DNA from: Halomonas organivorans
Lineage (GTDB): Bacteria > Pseudomonadota > Gammaproteobacteria > Pseudomonadales > Halomonadaceae
Direction of reading: 5' to 3'
Assembly: GCF_014192055.1 (NCBI RefSeq)
Contig: NZ_JACHXM010000009.1
Location: 1 to 64,000, forward strand
Length of the DNA: 64,000 nt
Part shown: one piece after another, positions 27,725 to 39,448 of the stretch
How positions within the stretch are numbered: the first letter of the stretch is position 1
Layout of the letters: each line of letters starts with the position of its first letter
Notes under the pieces: generated by a model
Database searches by the model: none
Told to the model about the DNA's origin: nothing
Seen by the model: only the letters and a program-made list of their open reading frames with translations
Translations under genes and position numbers: made by a program

Positions 27725-28570
27725 ATGTCCCGGACCCTGCTGTTCGCCTGTGACCTCTCCGCCGAGAACCGTGCCGCCTTCGCCCGCGCCATCCGGCTGG
27801 CGAACGAGACCGGCGCGCGACTCGACATCGTCCACGTGCTCGATCCCTACCTGCCTCGCCGAATCCTGCACGATCTGGAGGAAGCCGTGGTGGCGGACAT
27901 CGCGGCTACGCTGACCGACATTCGCGAGGACTACGCCCTGTCGGAGCCCGCGAGCCTGATCCAGACGGTGGCGGGCTCCCCGTATGCAGAGATCATCCGC
28001 GAGGCCCACGAGCGCGAGGCCGACATGATCATCCTCGGCGCCCACCGCAAGCGCGGACAGCCGGACCTGGTCGGCGGCACCACCCTGGCGCGGGTGCTGC
28101 GCAGCGCGCCCTGCCCGGTGCTCTCGGTGAGCCACCCCGCGACCCAGGCCTGGCAGGACATCCTGGTACCGGTGGACTTCTCGCTGACCTGCCGCCACAC
28201 CCTGCGCGAGACCCTCAAGCGCTTCCCCGAGGGCCGTCTGACCCTGTTGCATGCCTGGAACATTCCCGGCGAGCGAGAGCTCGGCTCCGATAGCGACTAC
28301 GCCCGCTGGCGGGACCAGGAGGTGGCCAAGCTGCGTCGCCACCTGGAGCAGGAGACAGAGCAGTTGATGAGCGAACTCGACGACGTGCCCGAGTTGGAGC
28401 TCGAGCTGGAACAGGGCGATCCGCTGGAAGTGCTGATGACGCGCCTGCGCCGCCAGCCGCCTGACCTCCTGGCGCTGGGCAGCCGCGGCCAACTGGGACG
28501 CCAGAGCCAGATCACCGAGCGCCTGCTGGCCGAGCCCCACTGCGACATCATGCTGTGCCGCGCCTGGTGA
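27725..28570 (+). CDS. tandem-domain universal stress protein
   Basis: A 281-residue protein of two UspA domains (about 1-140 and 143-281). Each has a nucleotide-loop pattern: [22 protein letters not shown] in the first and [18 protein letters not shown] in the second; only the first has a good G-x2-G-x9-G(S/T) ATP motif. It stands alone between thiD and a chalcone-isomerase-like gene. Role in stress survival is inferred from family only. Confidence 0.9.
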   Translation: MSRTLLFACDLSAENRAAFARAIRLANETGARLDIVHVLDPYLPRRILHDLEEAVVADIAATLTDIREDYALSEPASLIQTVAGSPYAEIIREAHEREADMIILGAHRKRGQPDLVGGTTLARVLRSAPCPVLSVSHPATQAWQDILVPVDFSLTCRHTLRETLKRFPEGRLTLLHAWNIPGERELGSDSDYARWRDQEVAKLRRHLEQETEQLMSELDDVPELELELEQGDPLEVLMTRLRRQPPDLLALGSRGQLGRQSQITERLLAEPHCDIMLCRAW

Positions 28571-28643
28571 GCCAAAAACTGTACAGAACTTTTACATATT
28601 TTCGATGTCGGCAAAGGGAGATCACCCATGGAGGATACCGCCC

Positions 28644-29210
28644 ATGCCGACCCGACGCTGGCCTCTCGTCGTCCTGCTGCTGACCCTGATCCTCGGCGCC
28701 ACGCCTGCCATCGCCGAGGTAACGGTCAAGAACGCTCGCTTCGCCTCCAGCCTGAAGGTGGAGGGGAGACCCTACCAACTGATCGGCCACGGGCTGTTCC
28801 GCTACATGATCTGGGACGCCTACGCCGGCGCCTACTACCAGGCCGAAGGCTATCCGCGGCCGGCCCCCCAGTCGAGCGAGGTGCCGCGGCGCCTGGAGCT
28901 GGTGTACTTTCATGCCATCGAGGCCGGCGACTTCGCCGAGGTCACCCGCGACACCCTGCGCGAGCAGCTCGGCGAGGCCGAGTTTCGCGCACTGAGGCCG
29001 GCGCTGTCGGCCTTCAACGCCCGCTACCGGAACGTCTCCCCGGGCGATCGCTATGCGCTGAACTGGAATGGCGAGACCCTGACCCTGGCGCTGAACGGCG
29101 AACCGCTCTATGAACGGCCCGAGCCGGCGCTGGCCAACGCCCTGTTCGGCATCTGGCTCGGCGAGGCGCCGCTGGGCGACGGCTTTCGGGACGACCTGCT
29201 GGGGCGCTGA
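28644..29210 (+). CDS. secreted chalcone-isomerase-like protein (Chalcone_3 type)
   Basis: A 188-residue exported protein with a signal peptide (hydrophobic core [14 protein letters not shown], cleavage after AIA). The mature part matches the bacterial chalcone-isomerase-like domain with [18 protein letters not shown] near its start and a C-terminal [15 protein letters not shown] motif. The fold family includes fatty-acid-binding proteins; bacterial members of this type have no proven reaction. GGAGGA 8 nt before the ATG supports the start. It has an AT-rich upstream region (28571-28610). Confidence 0.82.
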   Translation: MPTRRWPLVVLLLTLILGATPAIAEVTVKNARFASSLKVEGRPYQLIGHGLFRYMIWDAYAGAYYQAEGYPRPAPQSSEVPRRLELVYFHAIEAGDFAEVTRDTLREQLGEAEFRALRPALSAFNARYRNVSPGDRYALNWNGETLTLALNGEPLYERPEPALANALFGIWLGEAPLGDGFRDDLLGR

Positions 29211-29274
29211 ACGCGAGCGTGCTAGGCTGCCGGCTTTTGCCAGCCGCCTAGGGCGGGATGAGGGGAAAAGTGCC

Positions 29275-29715
29275 ATGAAAGCCCTGATACAGCGCGTTCG
29301 CCATGCCAGCGTCACCGTCGACGGCCGCGAGACCGGTGCCATCGACCACGGCCTGCTGGCACTGGTCGGCGTCGAGAAGGGAGACGACGAGCAGCAGGCC
29401 GAACGGTTGCTCCACAAGCTTCTGCACTATCGCGTGTTTTCCGATGCGCAAGGCAAGATGAACCTCAACCTGCAGCAGGCCGATGGCGGACTGCTGCTGG
29501 TCTCCCAGTTCACCCTGGCCGCCGATACCCGCAAGGGCCTGCGCCCCAGCTTCTCCAGCGCCGCTCCGCCGGCCGAGGGCGAACGACTCTTCGCCTACCT
29601 GGTCGAGCGGGCCAGCGCCGCCTGGCCGCGGGTCGCCACCGGCGAATTCGGCGCCGACATGCAGGTATCACTGGTCAACGACGGCCCCGTGACGTTCCTG
29701 CTGGAGAGCCGCTAG
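29275..29715 (+). CDS. dtd: D-aminoacyl-tRNA deacylase
   Basis: A 146-residue DTD enzyme that removes D-amino acids from mischarged tRNA and so prevents their use in translation. Both cross-subunit motifs are present: [17 protein letters not shown] near residue 78 and NDGPVTF (the Gly-cisPro motif) near residue 138. Full length. GAGGGG precedes the ATG by about 10 nt. Confidence 0.96.
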   Translation: MKALIQRVRHASVTVDGRETGAIDHGLLALVGVEKGDDEQQAERLLHKLLHYRVFSDAQGKMNLNLQQADGGLLLVSQFTLAADTRKGLRPSFSSAAPPAEGERLFAYLVERASAAWPRVATGEFGADMQVSLVNDGPVTFLLESR

Positions 29716-29915
29716 GCGCGACCTTTCGGTAGCCCGAACCTTCGCGCCCTCCAGACGGCCGGAGGAAAGTGGCATGCCACCCGTGGGGGCGGGCCTCACG
29801 CTCTCGCATGGGCACCCCCTCCTTTGGTCTTAGCTTCATAATTTGGAAATATTTTGCGCATAGTGGACAATGCCCGCCTTTCATTGTGTACAAAAACAAG
29901 CGGTGATTGTCCCCC

Positions 29916-31310
29916 ATGCCTAACCACACCACCTCGGTCTTCGAGTTTCAGGGGCGCCCGCCCCTGGCCCGGGCCCTGCCGCTCTCCCTCCAGCATATAC
30001 TGGCCATGATCATGGGCACGGTAACCGTGCCGATCATCGTGGCCGGCGCCGTCGGCGCGAGCCTCGCCGACACCATGCTGCTGATCCAGATCTCGCTGCT
30101 CGCCTCGGGCCTCTCCACGCTGCTTCAGCTCTATGGCGTGCATCGCTTCGGCGCGCGCTTGCCTGCGATCTTCGGGGTGGGCTTCGCCTATGTGCCGACC
30201 CTCACCGCCGTGGGTAGCCAGTACGGCATCGAGGGCATCCTCGGCGCCCAGGTAATCGGCGGTGTATCGATGCTCCTGGTGGGGCTCGGCATCCAGCGCA
30301 TCCGCCACTTCTTCCCGCCCGTGGTCGCCGGAACCGTGGTGCTGGTGATCGGCCTGTCGCTGTACGACATCGGCGTCAACTACATGGGGGGTGGCGTCGG
30401 CCAGCCGGGCTACGGCGAACCGCGCCAGTGGCTGGTGGCGATCGTGACCCTGGCCGTCGTGCTGCTGCTCTCCCAGTTCGGCCGCGGCTTCATGAAGCTG
30501 GCGGCGATCATCTGCGGGATCCTGGTGGGCTACGGCCTGGCATTGGCGCTTGGCATGGTGGACTTCTCGCCGGTACATCAGGCCGCCTGGTTCAGCCCGC
30601 CGCGGCTGTTGCCTTTCGAGCTGCACTTCCCCCCGGCAGCCATCGCCTCGCTGGTGATCATCTGCGTGATCAACTCGGTGCAGACCATCGGCGACCTCTC
30701 GGCGACCACCGTGGGCGGCCTGGACCGCGAGCTCGACCGCCGCGAGCTCGCCGGCGGGCTGCTGGGCAACGGCCTTTGCACCACCCTGGGCTCGCTGTTC
30801 GGCGCCTTGCCTACCGCGTCCTACAGCCAGAACGTGGGTATCGTGGCCATGACCAAGGTCATCAGCCGCTCGGTGCTGGCCCTGGCGGCGGGCTTCATGC
30901 TGGTGGCCGGTCTGGTGCCCAAGGTGGGAGCCCTGATGGCCACCATTCCCTACCCGGTGCTCGGCGGCGCCACCATCACGGTGTTCGGCATGATCACCAT
31001 GACCGGCATCCAGCTGTTGACGCGCGACGAGCTGTCATCGCGCAACATCACCATCGCCAGCCTGGCGCTGGCACTGAGCCTTGGCCTCTACGCCGCGCCG
31101 GAGGCCATCGCCGGCTTCCCGGAAACCATTCGGCTGGTGATCGGCGGCTCGCCGATCGTGGTCGCCGCGCTGGTCGCCATTACCCTGAACCTCGCCCTGC
31201 CCCGCAAGAGCCTCGACGACGAGCGCCGTGAGCGCGAGGCGCTGGCGACCAGGATGCAGGAGGAAGACGCCCGCAGGGCTCCGCTGAAAGGCGCTCGCGC
31301 CTCCTCCTGA
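29916..31310 (+). CDS. NCS2-family nucleobase permease (uracil/xanthine type)
   Basis: A 464-residue, fourteen-helix inner-membrane carrier. The start QHILAMIMGTVTVPIIVAGAVG is the NCS2 helix 1 motif, and VGGLDRELDRRELAGGLLGNG with LFGALPTASYSQNVGIVAMT matches the helix 8-10 substrate region. The exact substrate is uncertain because branches of NCS2 take xanthine, urate or uracil. The 200-bp region upstream is AT-rich near 29830-29900, fitting a promoter. It converges on the ABC-F gene. Confidence 0.88.
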   Translation: MPNHTTSVFEFQGRPPLARALPLSLQHILAMIMGTVTVPIIVAGAVGASLADTMLLIQISLLASGLSTLLQLYGVHRFGARLPAIFGVGFAYVPTLTAVGSQYGIEGILGAQVIGGVSMLLVGLGIQRIRHFFPPVVAGTVVLVIGLSLYDIGVNYMGGGVGQPGYGEPRQWLVAIVTLAVVLLLSQFGRGFMKLAAIICGILVGYGLALALGMVDFSPVHQAAWFSPPRLLPFELHFPPAAIASLVIICVINSVQTIGDLSATTVGGLDRELDRRELAGGLLGNGLCTTLGSLFGALPTASYSQNVGIVAMTKVISRSVLALAAGFMLVAGLVPKVGALMATIPYPVLGGATITVFGMITMTGIQLLTRDELSSRNITIASLALALSLGLYAAPEAIAGFPETIRLVIGGSPIVVAALVAITLNLALPRKSLDDERREREALATRMQEEDARRAPLKGARASS

Positions 31311-31317
31311 CCCTCGC

Positions 31318-33261
<1,944 letters not shown>

Positions 33262-33311
33262 GAAGGCTCCACAGGAAGGCATAGGGCCGCCGCCGTGACG
33301 ACAGCCGAATC

Positions 33312-33827
33312 ATGACGCCCGATTCTACCGAATTGCCGGCCACTCTGCGGGCCCGGCTAGACGCCGATCCGCTCTGGGACTTCGCCCTGGCCTTCTATGG
33401 CCGCCCCGGCGTGGAAGCCGCCTGCCTGCACCTGCAGGACGACGCCGGCGTCGACGTACTCGAGCTGCTGTGGCGGCTATGGCTGTTTCACCATGGCCTG
33501 GCCGCCGGCGACTTTCCCGAGGAGGTAAGGCAATGGCAGGACGAGGTCACCGTCCCCCTGCGCCGCCTGCGCCGGTCGCTCAAGGCCGAGGCCGCCGAAC
33601 GCCAGAGCGTTGCCGCCATTCGCGAACACCTCAAGGCGACCGAGCTTTCGGCCGAACGAGAGGCCCTGGCACGGCTGGAAGCGCTCAGCCTTGCCGGCGA
33701 CGCCGTGCACTGCCTGCCCTCCCAGGGAGTCTCACTAGAAAATGTGCTGCCTTTTTGCGCACAGCAACAGAAAAAATCACATCTTTCGGCGTTGAGAAGG
33801 TTAAAAGCCCAGCTTGACCCCTCCTAA
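33312..33827 (+). CDS. TIGR02444 family protein of unknown function
   Basis: A 171-residue protein of the TIGR02444 family, beginning WDFALAFYGRPGVEAACLHLQDDAGVDV, which is the conserved part. It is divergent from the ABC-F gene by 50 bp, a neighbourhood shared with pseudomonads. The family has no assigned role; the sequence is helical, acidic and soluble. Its 3' end lies about 100 bp before teaA. Confidence 0.82.
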   Translation: MTPDSTELPATLRARLDADPLWDFALAFYGRPGVEAACLHLQDDAGVDVLELLWRLWLFHHGLAAGDFPEEVRQWQDEVTVPLRRLRRSLKAEAAERQSVAAIREHLKATELSAEREALARLEALSLAGDAVHCLPSQGVSLENVLPFCAQQQKKSHLSALRRLKAQLDPS

Positions 33828-33930
33828 TCTGCCGGCTAGCCTGAATAAACACTGTAAAAACAAAACCTTCGTTTCGTCGCGCGAAAACGTATCGCTTTCG
33901 CCGACACTACACTGCAGAGGAAGCGCACTA

Positions 33931-34953
33931 ATGAAGGCACACAAGCTGTTGACCACCGCCGGCATCGGCGCCCTGATGTTCGGCCTGTCTACCGCCGCCT
34001 ACTCGGACAACTGGCGTTACGCCCACGAGGAGTACGAAGGCGACGTTCAGGACGTGTTTGCCCAGGAATTCAAGCGCTATGTGGAGGAGAACTCCGACCA
34101 CAACGTTCAGGTCTATCGCTTCGGTGAGCTCGGCGAGTCCGATGACATCATGGAGCAGACCCAGAACGGCATTCTGCAGTTTGTCGACCAGTCACCCGGC
34201 TTTACCGGAGCCCTGATCCCGGCGGCCCAGATCTTCTTCATTCCCTATCTGATGCCGACCGACATGGACACCGTGCTCAAGTTCTTCGACGAGAGCAAGG
34301 CCATCAACGAGATGTTCCCCGAGCTCTACGCCGAGCACGGCCTGAAGCTCCTGCAGATGTTCCCCGAGGGGGAGATGGTGGTCACTGCCGACGAGCCGAT
34401 CACCCAGCCCGCGGACTTCGACAACAAGAAGATCCGGGTCATGACCAACCCGCTGCTCGCCGAAACCTACAGCGCCTTCGGCGCCACCCCGACGCCGCTG
34501 CCCTGGGGCGAGGTCTACGGCGGCCTGCAGACCGGCATCATCGACGGCCAAGAGAACCCGATCTTCTGGATCGAGTCCGGCGGCCTCTACGAGGTGTCTC
34601 CGAACCTGACCTTCACCGGTCACGGCTGGTTCACCACCGCCATGATGGCCAACCTGGACTTCTATGAAGGGCTGTCAGACGAGGACAAGCAGCTGGTGCA
34701 GGACGCCACCGATGCGGCCTACGATCACACCATCGAGCACATCAAGGGCCTGGCCGAAGAGTCGCTCGACAAGATCATGGAAGCCTGCGACGAGTGCACC
34801 GTGACGCGCCTGAACGACGAGCAGATCGCGGCCTTCAAGGAGCGCGCCCCGCAGGTCGAGGAGAAATTCCTCGAAATGACCGGCGATGACGGCAAGGCAT
34901 TGCTCGACCAGTTCAAGGCCGACCTCGAGTCGGTGCAGCAAGAACAGGAGTAA
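33931..34953 (+). CDS. teaA: ectoine TRAP transporter periplasmic binding protein TeaA
   Basis: A 340-residue DctP-family protein nearly matching Halomonas elongata TeaA as recalled. The signal peptide ends in AAYSDN (about residue 24). Substrate-site landmarks include the conserved arginine in KKIRVMTNP, the WGEVYGGLQTGIIDGQENP hinge and IFWIESGGLYEV. TeaA binds ectoine and hydroxyectoine with high affinity for recovery of leaked osmolyte. GAGGAAG 7 nt before the ATG supports the start; a longer frame lacks a signal peptide. A candidate TTGACC-N17-TAGCCT promoter lies at 33814-33842. Very acidic mature protein, as in halophiles. Confidence 0.95.
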   Translation: MKAHKLLTTAGIGALMFGLSTAAYSDNWRYAHEEYEGDVQDVFAQEFKRYVEENSDHNVQVYRFGELGESDDIMEQTQNGILQFVDQSPGFTGALIPAAQIFFIPYLMPTDMDTVLKFFDESKAINEMFPELYAEHGLKLLQMFPEGEMVVTADEPITQPADFDNKKIRVMTNPLLAETYSAFGATPTPLPWGEVYGGLQTGIIDGQENPIFWIESGGLYEVSPNLTFTGHGWFTTAMMANLDFYEGLSDEDKQLVQDATDAAYDHTIEHIKGLAEESLDKIMEACDECTVTRLNDEQIAAFKERAPQVEEKFLEMTGDDGKALLDQFKADLESVQQEQE

Positions 34954-34978
34954 GCGCGATCCACAGGATCGTCGCAAC

Positions 34979-34999
34979 GGGGGCAGCCTGGCTGCCCCC
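34979..34999 (+). terminator. hairpin between teaA and teaB
   Basis: A 9-bp stem GGGGGCAGC/GCTGCCCCC with a 3-nt loop lies 25 bp after the teaA stop. No T run follows, so it may partially terminate or protect teaA mRNA, allowing more binding protein than membrane subunits. Confidence 0.6.
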
Positions 35000-35132
35000 G
35001 AATTGTTTCCGGCCTCGGCGGACAACGTTCACCCAACGTTGACCCGGCGGGCGCCCGATATGGCGCCGAGCCATTACGCTGCTCGACAGGGAAGCCACTT
35101 CGTCGCCATGTCCGCTGAAAGGGAGTAAGCCC

Positions 35133-35711
35133 ATGACTGAAGAAGATTCCGAAAAGCACTACCGCTCGGGACTGCCGGGCTTTCTCGGCGTCATCGACAC
35201 TTTCATCAGCAAGATCGAGGCGGTGGTCCTGGCCCTCGGCGTACTGTTGATGGCCATCAACACCATCGCCAACGTCATCGGTCGTTTCCTCCTCGGCGAG
35301 AGCATCTTCTTCACCGGCGAGATCAACCGCATCCTGATCATCATGATCACCTTCGCCGGCATCGGCTATGCGGCCCGTCACGGCCGCCACATACGCATGT
35401 CGGCGATCTACGATGCCTTGCCGGTCGGCGGTCGCCGCGCCCTGATGATCGTGATCTCTCTGTTCACCTCGCTGGTGATGTTCTTCCTGCTCTACTATTC
35501 GGTGCTCTACATCCTCGACCTCTACGACAAGGGTCGCATCCTGCCGGCATTGGGCTTTCCCATCTTCATCATCTATGTCTGGGCCCCACTGGGGTTCCTG
35601 ATTACCGGTATCCAGTACCTGCTCACGGCCATCAAGAACATGACGTCGCGCGATGTCTATCTGTCGACCTCGGTGCTCGACGGCTACAAGGATACGGAAA
35701 CGGAAGTCTGA
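35133..35711 (+). CDS. teaB: ectoine TRAP transporter small membrane protein TeaB
   Basis: A 192-residue DctQ-type inner-membrane subunit with four helices; the RHGRHIRMSAIYD loop is the family signature. It pairs with TeaC to form the translocating membrane complex. Gap from teaA is 179 bp and to teaC 28 bp. AAAGGGAG precedes the ATG. Confidence 0.93.
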   Translation: MTEEDSEKHYRSGLPGFLGVIDTFISKIEAVVLALGVLLMAINTIANVIGRFLLGESIFFTGEINRILIIMITFAGIGYAARHGRHIRMSAIYDALPVGGRRALMIVISLFTSLVMFFLLYYSVLYILDLYDKGRILPALGFPIFIIYVWAPLGFLITGIQYLLTAIKNMTSRDVYLSTSVLDGYKDTETEV

Positions 35712-35739
35712 CGCAGGGCACTGCCCGGGGGAACGCAAG

Positions 35740-37026
35740 ATGACGACAGTAATGGTGGTAACCATGATAGCCCTGCTGCTGCTGGGCTTTCCGATGATGA
35801 TCCCGCTGATCACGGCGGCCGTCATCGGCTTCTACATGATGTTCAACGGCATGGGGCAGATGGAGACCCTGATCCAGCAGATGATGGCGGGTATCCGGCC
35901 GGCCTCGCTGATCGCCGTACCGATGTTCATCCTCGCCGCTGACATCATGACGCGCGGCCAGTCGGCGGAGCGACTGATCAATATGGTGATGTCCTTCATC
36001 GGCCACGTGAAGGGCGGGCTGGCGGTCAGCACGGCCGCCTCCTGTACCCTCTTCGGGGCCGTCTCGGGCTCCACCCAGGCCACCGTGGTGGCGGTAGGCT
36101 CGCCGCTGCGGCCGCGGATGCTCAAGGCCGGCTACTCGGACTCCTTCACCCTGGCGCTGATCATCAACTCCAGCGACATTGCCTTCTTGATCCCTCCCAG
36201 TATCGGCATGATCATCTACGGGGTCATTTCCGGCACCTCCATCGGCGAGCTGTTCATCGCCGGTATCGGGCCCGGCCTGTTGATCCTGCTGATGTTCTCC
36301 GTCTACTGCGTGGCCTATGCCGTGATCCGCAAGGTCCCCACCGAGCCGAAGGCCACCTGGGGCGAGCGCATGGCGTCGGTGCGCATGGCACTGTGGCCAC
36401 TGGGCTTCCCGGTAATCATCGTCGGCGGCATCTACGGCGGCATCTTCAGCCCCACCGAGGCCGCGGCGGCCTGCGTGCTGTATGCCATCCTGCTCGAGTT
36501 CGTGATCTTCCGCTCGCTGCAGCTCAGCCACATCTACGCCATCGCCAAGTCCACCGGCCTGATCACCGCGGTGGTGTTCATCCTGGTGGCGGTAGGCAAC
36601 GGCTTCTCCTGGATCATCTCCTTCGCCCAGATTCCCCAATCGATCCTCGAGGCGGTGGGCATCAACGAGGCCGGCCCCACCGGGGTGCTGATCGCGATCT
36701 GCGTCGCCTTCTTCGTGGCCTGCATGTTCGTCGATCCGATCGTGGTCATCCTGGTGCTGACGCCGATCTTCGCGCCGGCCATCGAAGCCACCGGCCTGGA
36801 CCCGGTACTGGTCGGGATCCTGATCACCCTGCAGGTGGCCATCGGTTCGGCGACGCCGCCCTTCGGCTGTGACATCTTCACCGCCATCGCGATCTTCAAG
36901 CGGCCCTATCTGGACGTGATCAAGGGCACCCCGCCGTTCGTGTTCCTGCTGATCCTCGCCGCCGCCCTGCTGATCATGTTCCCGCAGATCGCCCTGTTCC
37001 TGCGCGACGTGGCCTTCAGCGACTGA
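35740..37026 (+). CDS. teaC: ectoine TRAP transporter large membrane protein TeaC
   Basis: A 428-residue DctM-type inner-membrane subunit. It shows repeated hairpin motifs such as [19 protein letters not shown] and the late [12 protein letters not shown] segment. It carries ectoine across the membrane using the sodium gradient, receiving it from TeaA. The ATG at 35740 was fixed by the hydrophobic start [16 protein letters not shown] and the end of teaB just before it. Confidence 0.94.
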   Translation: MTTVMVVTMIALLLLGFPMMIPLITAAVIGFYMMFNGMGQMETLIQQMMAGIRPASLIAVPMFILAADIMTRGQSAERLINMVMSFIGHVKGGLAVSTAASCTLFGAVSGSTQATVVAVGSPLRPRMLKAGYSDSFTLALIINSSDIAFLIPPSIGMIIYGVISGTSIGELFIAGIGPGLLILLMFSVYCVAYAVIRKVPTEPKATWGERMASVRMALWPLGFPVIIVGGIYGGIFSPTEAAAACVLYAILLEFVIFRSLQLSHIYAIAKSTGLITAVVFILVAVGNGFSWIISFAQIPQSILEAVGINEAGPTGVLIAICVAFFVACMFVDPIVVILVLTPIFAPAIEATGLDPVLVGILITLQVAIGSATPPFGCDIFTAIAIFKRPYLDVIKGTPPFVFLLILAAALLIMFPQIALFLRDVAFSD

Positions 37027-37049
37027 CCCTGACACCTAGAGGAGAGGTC

Positions 37050-37496
37050 ATGATGTTCAAACGGATCATGGTGCCGGTGGATGGTTCCAAGGGCGCGATC
37101 AAGGCGTTGGACAAGGCCATTGCCCTCCAGCAGCTCACCGGCGCCGAACTGTATATCCTGTGCGTGTTCAAGCATCACAGCCTGCTCGAGGCCTCGCTGT
37201 CGATGGTCCGACCCGAGCGGCTCGACATCCCCGACGATGCCCTCAAGGAGTACGCCTCCGAGATCGCCGTGCAGGCCAAGGCCCATGCCGCCGAGCTCGG
37301 GGTGCCCGCGGACAAGGTGCGCGCCTTCGTCAAGGGCGGACGCCCCTCTCGGACCATCGTGCGCTTCGCCCGCAAGCGAGACTGCGACCTGATCGTGATC
37401 GGCGCCCAGGGCACCAACGGCGACAAGGGCCTGCTGCTGGGCAGCGTCTCCCAGCGCGTGGCGGGATCGGCTCACTGCCCAACACTGGTCGTCTGA
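37050..37496 (+). CDS. teaD: TeaD, ATP-binding universal stress protein of the tea operon
   Basis: A 148-residue single-domain UspA protein. The ATP motif G-x2-G-x9-G(S) is complete in [20 protein letters not shown]. In H. elongata, TeaD binds ATP and lowers TeaABC uptake of ectoine. AGAGGAGAGG precedes the start; a second ATG follows immediately and could be the true first codon. Its presence completes the teaABCD operon and is strong support for the genus-level assignment. Confidence 0.94.
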   Translation: MMFKRIMVPVDGSKGAIKALDKAIALQQLTGAELYILCVFKHHSLLEASLSMVRPERLDIPDDALKEYASEIAVQAKAHAAELGVPADKVRAFVKGGRPSRTIVRFARKRDCDLIVIGAQGTNGDKGLLLGSVSQRVAGSAHCPTLVV

Positions 37497-37526
37497 GCCC
37501 ACGCCCGCCTCCTTTCCCCAGCCCCA

Positions 37527-37573
37527 GCCGGGTCGGTTCCGCCTCGTCATGACGGGTGCGGAACCGACCCGGC
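37527..37573 (+). terminator. long perfect inverted repeat ending the tea operon
   Basis: Two perfect 16-bp arms (GCCGGGTCGGTTCCGC and its complement) enclose a 15-nt loop that itself holds the palindrome CGTCATGACG. It starts 31 bp after the teaD stop. There is no T run after it, so it may be an mRNA-stabilising end or a protein site as well as a terminator. Confidence 0.7.
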
Positions 37574-37637
37574 CCTGTTAGAGTCCCAAGGACTCCATCC
37601 ACTTTGGCGCCAAGGCGCCAGAACACAAGGCATTTTC

Positions 37638-38354
37638 ATGAAGAGACTGCTGACCACTGCATCCCTGACGGCCCTGCTGACCGCCGCGCCGCTGGCCCTC
37701 GCCGCGCCCGAGACCGACGCAGAGAAACTCGGCTACAGCCTCGGCGCGACGCTGGGCAAGAGCATCCAGCAGGACGTCGAGAATCTCGACGTCGACGCCT
37801 TCACCCAGGCCGTGCAGGACGTCTTCGCCGGCGATGAGCTGGAGATGAGCGACGAGGAAATGGCCTCGACCATGCAGGCCTTCCAGCAGCAGGCCATGCA
37901 GGAGCGCGCCGCCGAAGCCGAGAAGCGCGCCGAGGCCAACAAGGCCGAAGGCGAGGCCTACCAGGCCGAGAACGCCGAGCAGGACGGCGTGACCGTCACC
38001 GACTCCGGCCTGCAATATCGCGAGATCGAATCCGGCGACGGCGCCACTCCGAGCGCCGAGGACACCGTCAAGGTCAACTACGAAGGCAAGCTGATCGACG
38101 GTACCGTGTTCGACAGCTCATACGAGCGCGGCGAGCCGGTCAGCTTCCGGGTCGGCCAGGTCATCGAAGGCTGGCAGGAAGCCCTGCAGCTGATGAGCGT
38201 CGGCGACACCTGGGAAGTCGTGATCCCCGCCGATCTGGCCTATGGCGCCCGCGGCCAGGGCCCGATCGGTCCCAACGAGACCCTGGTGTTCAAGGTCGAA
38301 CTGCTCGACGTCACCCCCGCCGACGAGGCACAAGGCGACAACGGGGAAGGGTGA
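37638..38354 (+). CDS. FKBP-type peptidyl-prolyl isomerase, FkpA/Mip-like
   Basis: A 238-residue periplasmic folding catalyst with a signal peptide (ending ALAAPE, about residue 23), an N-terminal helical dimerisation region (about 25-115, with LGYSLGATLGKSI and an Ala/Glu-rich coil), and a C-terminal FKBP domain (about 130-230) with VKVNYEGKLIDGTVFDSSYERG and GWQEALQLMSVG. The N-terminal pattern is that of FkpA/Mip. Ten bases separate its stop from the next ATG, so the two may be cotranscribed. Confidence 0.94.
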   Translation: MKRLLTTASLTALLTAAPLALAAPETDAEKLGYSLGATLGKSIQQDVENLDVDAFTQAVQDVFAGDELEMSDEEMASTMQAFQQQAMQERAAEAEKRAEANKAEGEAYQAENAEQDGVTVTDSGLQYREIESGDGATPSAEDTVKVNYEGKLIDGTVFDSSYERGEPVSFRVGQVIEGWQEALQLMSVGDTWEVVIPADLAYGARGQGPIGPNETLVFKVELLDVTPADEAQGDNGEG

Positions 38355-38364
38355 TCCAACGCGC

Positions 38365-39411
38365 ATGACGCTCAAGACCGCGTTGCTGGCGGCCGGCCTC
38401 TGCCTGGGGCCGGCCGCCACGCTTCAGGCGCAGGAAACGCCGGGCACGCTGCCCGCCCTGGGCGCCAGCACCGAGTCCACAAGCGTGATCGGCGTCTCCT
38501 CGGGCGGCTACATGGCCGCTCAACTGGCCGTGGCCTGGCCCTCGCGCTTCGCGGGGCTGGGCGTCGTGGCCGCCGGCCCCTGGGGCTGTGCCCGAGGCGA
38601 GCTTGGCCTGGCACTCGGCCAGTGCATGTTCACCCGCCTCGGCCCACCGGACCTGGATGCCATCGAGGCTCGTCACGAGGACTACCAGGCACGCGACCTG
38701 GCCGGCCCGGACGAGGCCCTGGCCAGGCTGCGCGCCTTCGTCTGGCATGGCGGAAACGATCGCATCGTCGACCCGACGCTAAGCGACGCCCTGATCGAGC
38801 AATTGAACGACTGGCTGGCCTCACCGGACCGACAGCTGCGCGTGGAACGTGACGAAGACGCCGCCCACGGCTGGCCGGTGGGCACCGCTACCCGGGCGCC
38901 GGCGGCCGTCCTGGCCGACTGCGAGGAGGGCGGCGATGGCCATCTGCTGGCCTGCGATCGTGACCTCGCCGCCGAGGCCATGACCTGGCTGCACGGCGCC
39001 CCTGAGCACGAGCCCGACGTGACGGCCGGCCGGCTGGTTCGCTTCGACCAGTCGACACAGGACGCCCGAGGGCTGGCCGACACCGGCTATGTGTTCATTC
39101 CCGAGGCTTGCCAGGCCGGCGGCTGCCCGGTCACCATCGCCCTGCACGGCTGCGAGATGAGCGCCGCCGAGGGCGACGAGCGCTTCGTTCGCTACAGCGG
39201 CCTCAACGCCTGGGCGGCCGCCGATCGGAGGATCATGCTCTACCCTCAGGCGGAGCCGAGCCTGGCCAACCCCAAGGGTTGCTGGGACTGGTGGGGATTC
39301 GCCGAGAGCGCCTGGCAACTGGACCCGCTGCATGACTCTCGCGACGGCAGCCAGGTCGAAGCCCTGATGTCCATGCTCGACCGCCTCCAGACCGCCCCCG
39401 ACGGCGACTGA
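38365..39411 (+). CDS. secreted PHB-depolymerase-family esterase
   Basis: A 348-residue exported alpha/beta hydrolase. The signal peptide ends AATLQAQ (about residue 21). The serine lipase box is GVSSGGY (serine near residue 50), the aspartate is in WHGGNDRIVDP and the histidine in DAAHGWPVG. This layout matches poly(3-hydroxybutyrate) depolymerase-family esterases without a separate substrate-binding domain, like the periplasmic Rhodospirillum type. Possible disulfides: CARGELGLALGQC, CEEGGDGHLLAC, CQAGGC. Depolymerase activity is inference; a simple esterase is possible. Confidence 0.82.
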   Translation: MTLKTALLAAGLCLGPAATLQAQETPGTLPALGASTESTSVIGVSSGGYMAAQLAVAWPSRFAGLGVVAAGPWGCARGELGLALGQCMFTRLGPPDLDAIEARHEDYQARDLAGPDEALARLRAFVWHGGNDRIVDPTLSDALIEQLNDWLASPDRQLRVERDEDAAHGWPVGTATRAPAAVLADCEEGGDGHLLACDRDLAAEAMTWLHGAPEHEPDVTAGRLVRFDQSTQDARGLADTGYVFIPEACQAGGCPVTIALHGCEMSAAEGDERFVRYSGLNAWAAADRRIMLYPQAEPSLANPKGCWDWWGFAESAWQLDPLHDSRDGSQVEALMSMLDRLQTAPDGD

Positions 39412-39448
39412 GGAGCCAGGGCCTACCATCCATCGAGGAGGAAGCGTC

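Noticed and set aside
28571..28610. LitR/PplR-type TGTACA light-responsive operator before the chalcone-isomerase-like gene
   Set aside because: Only one TGTACA half site is present; the second half at the required spacing is missing.
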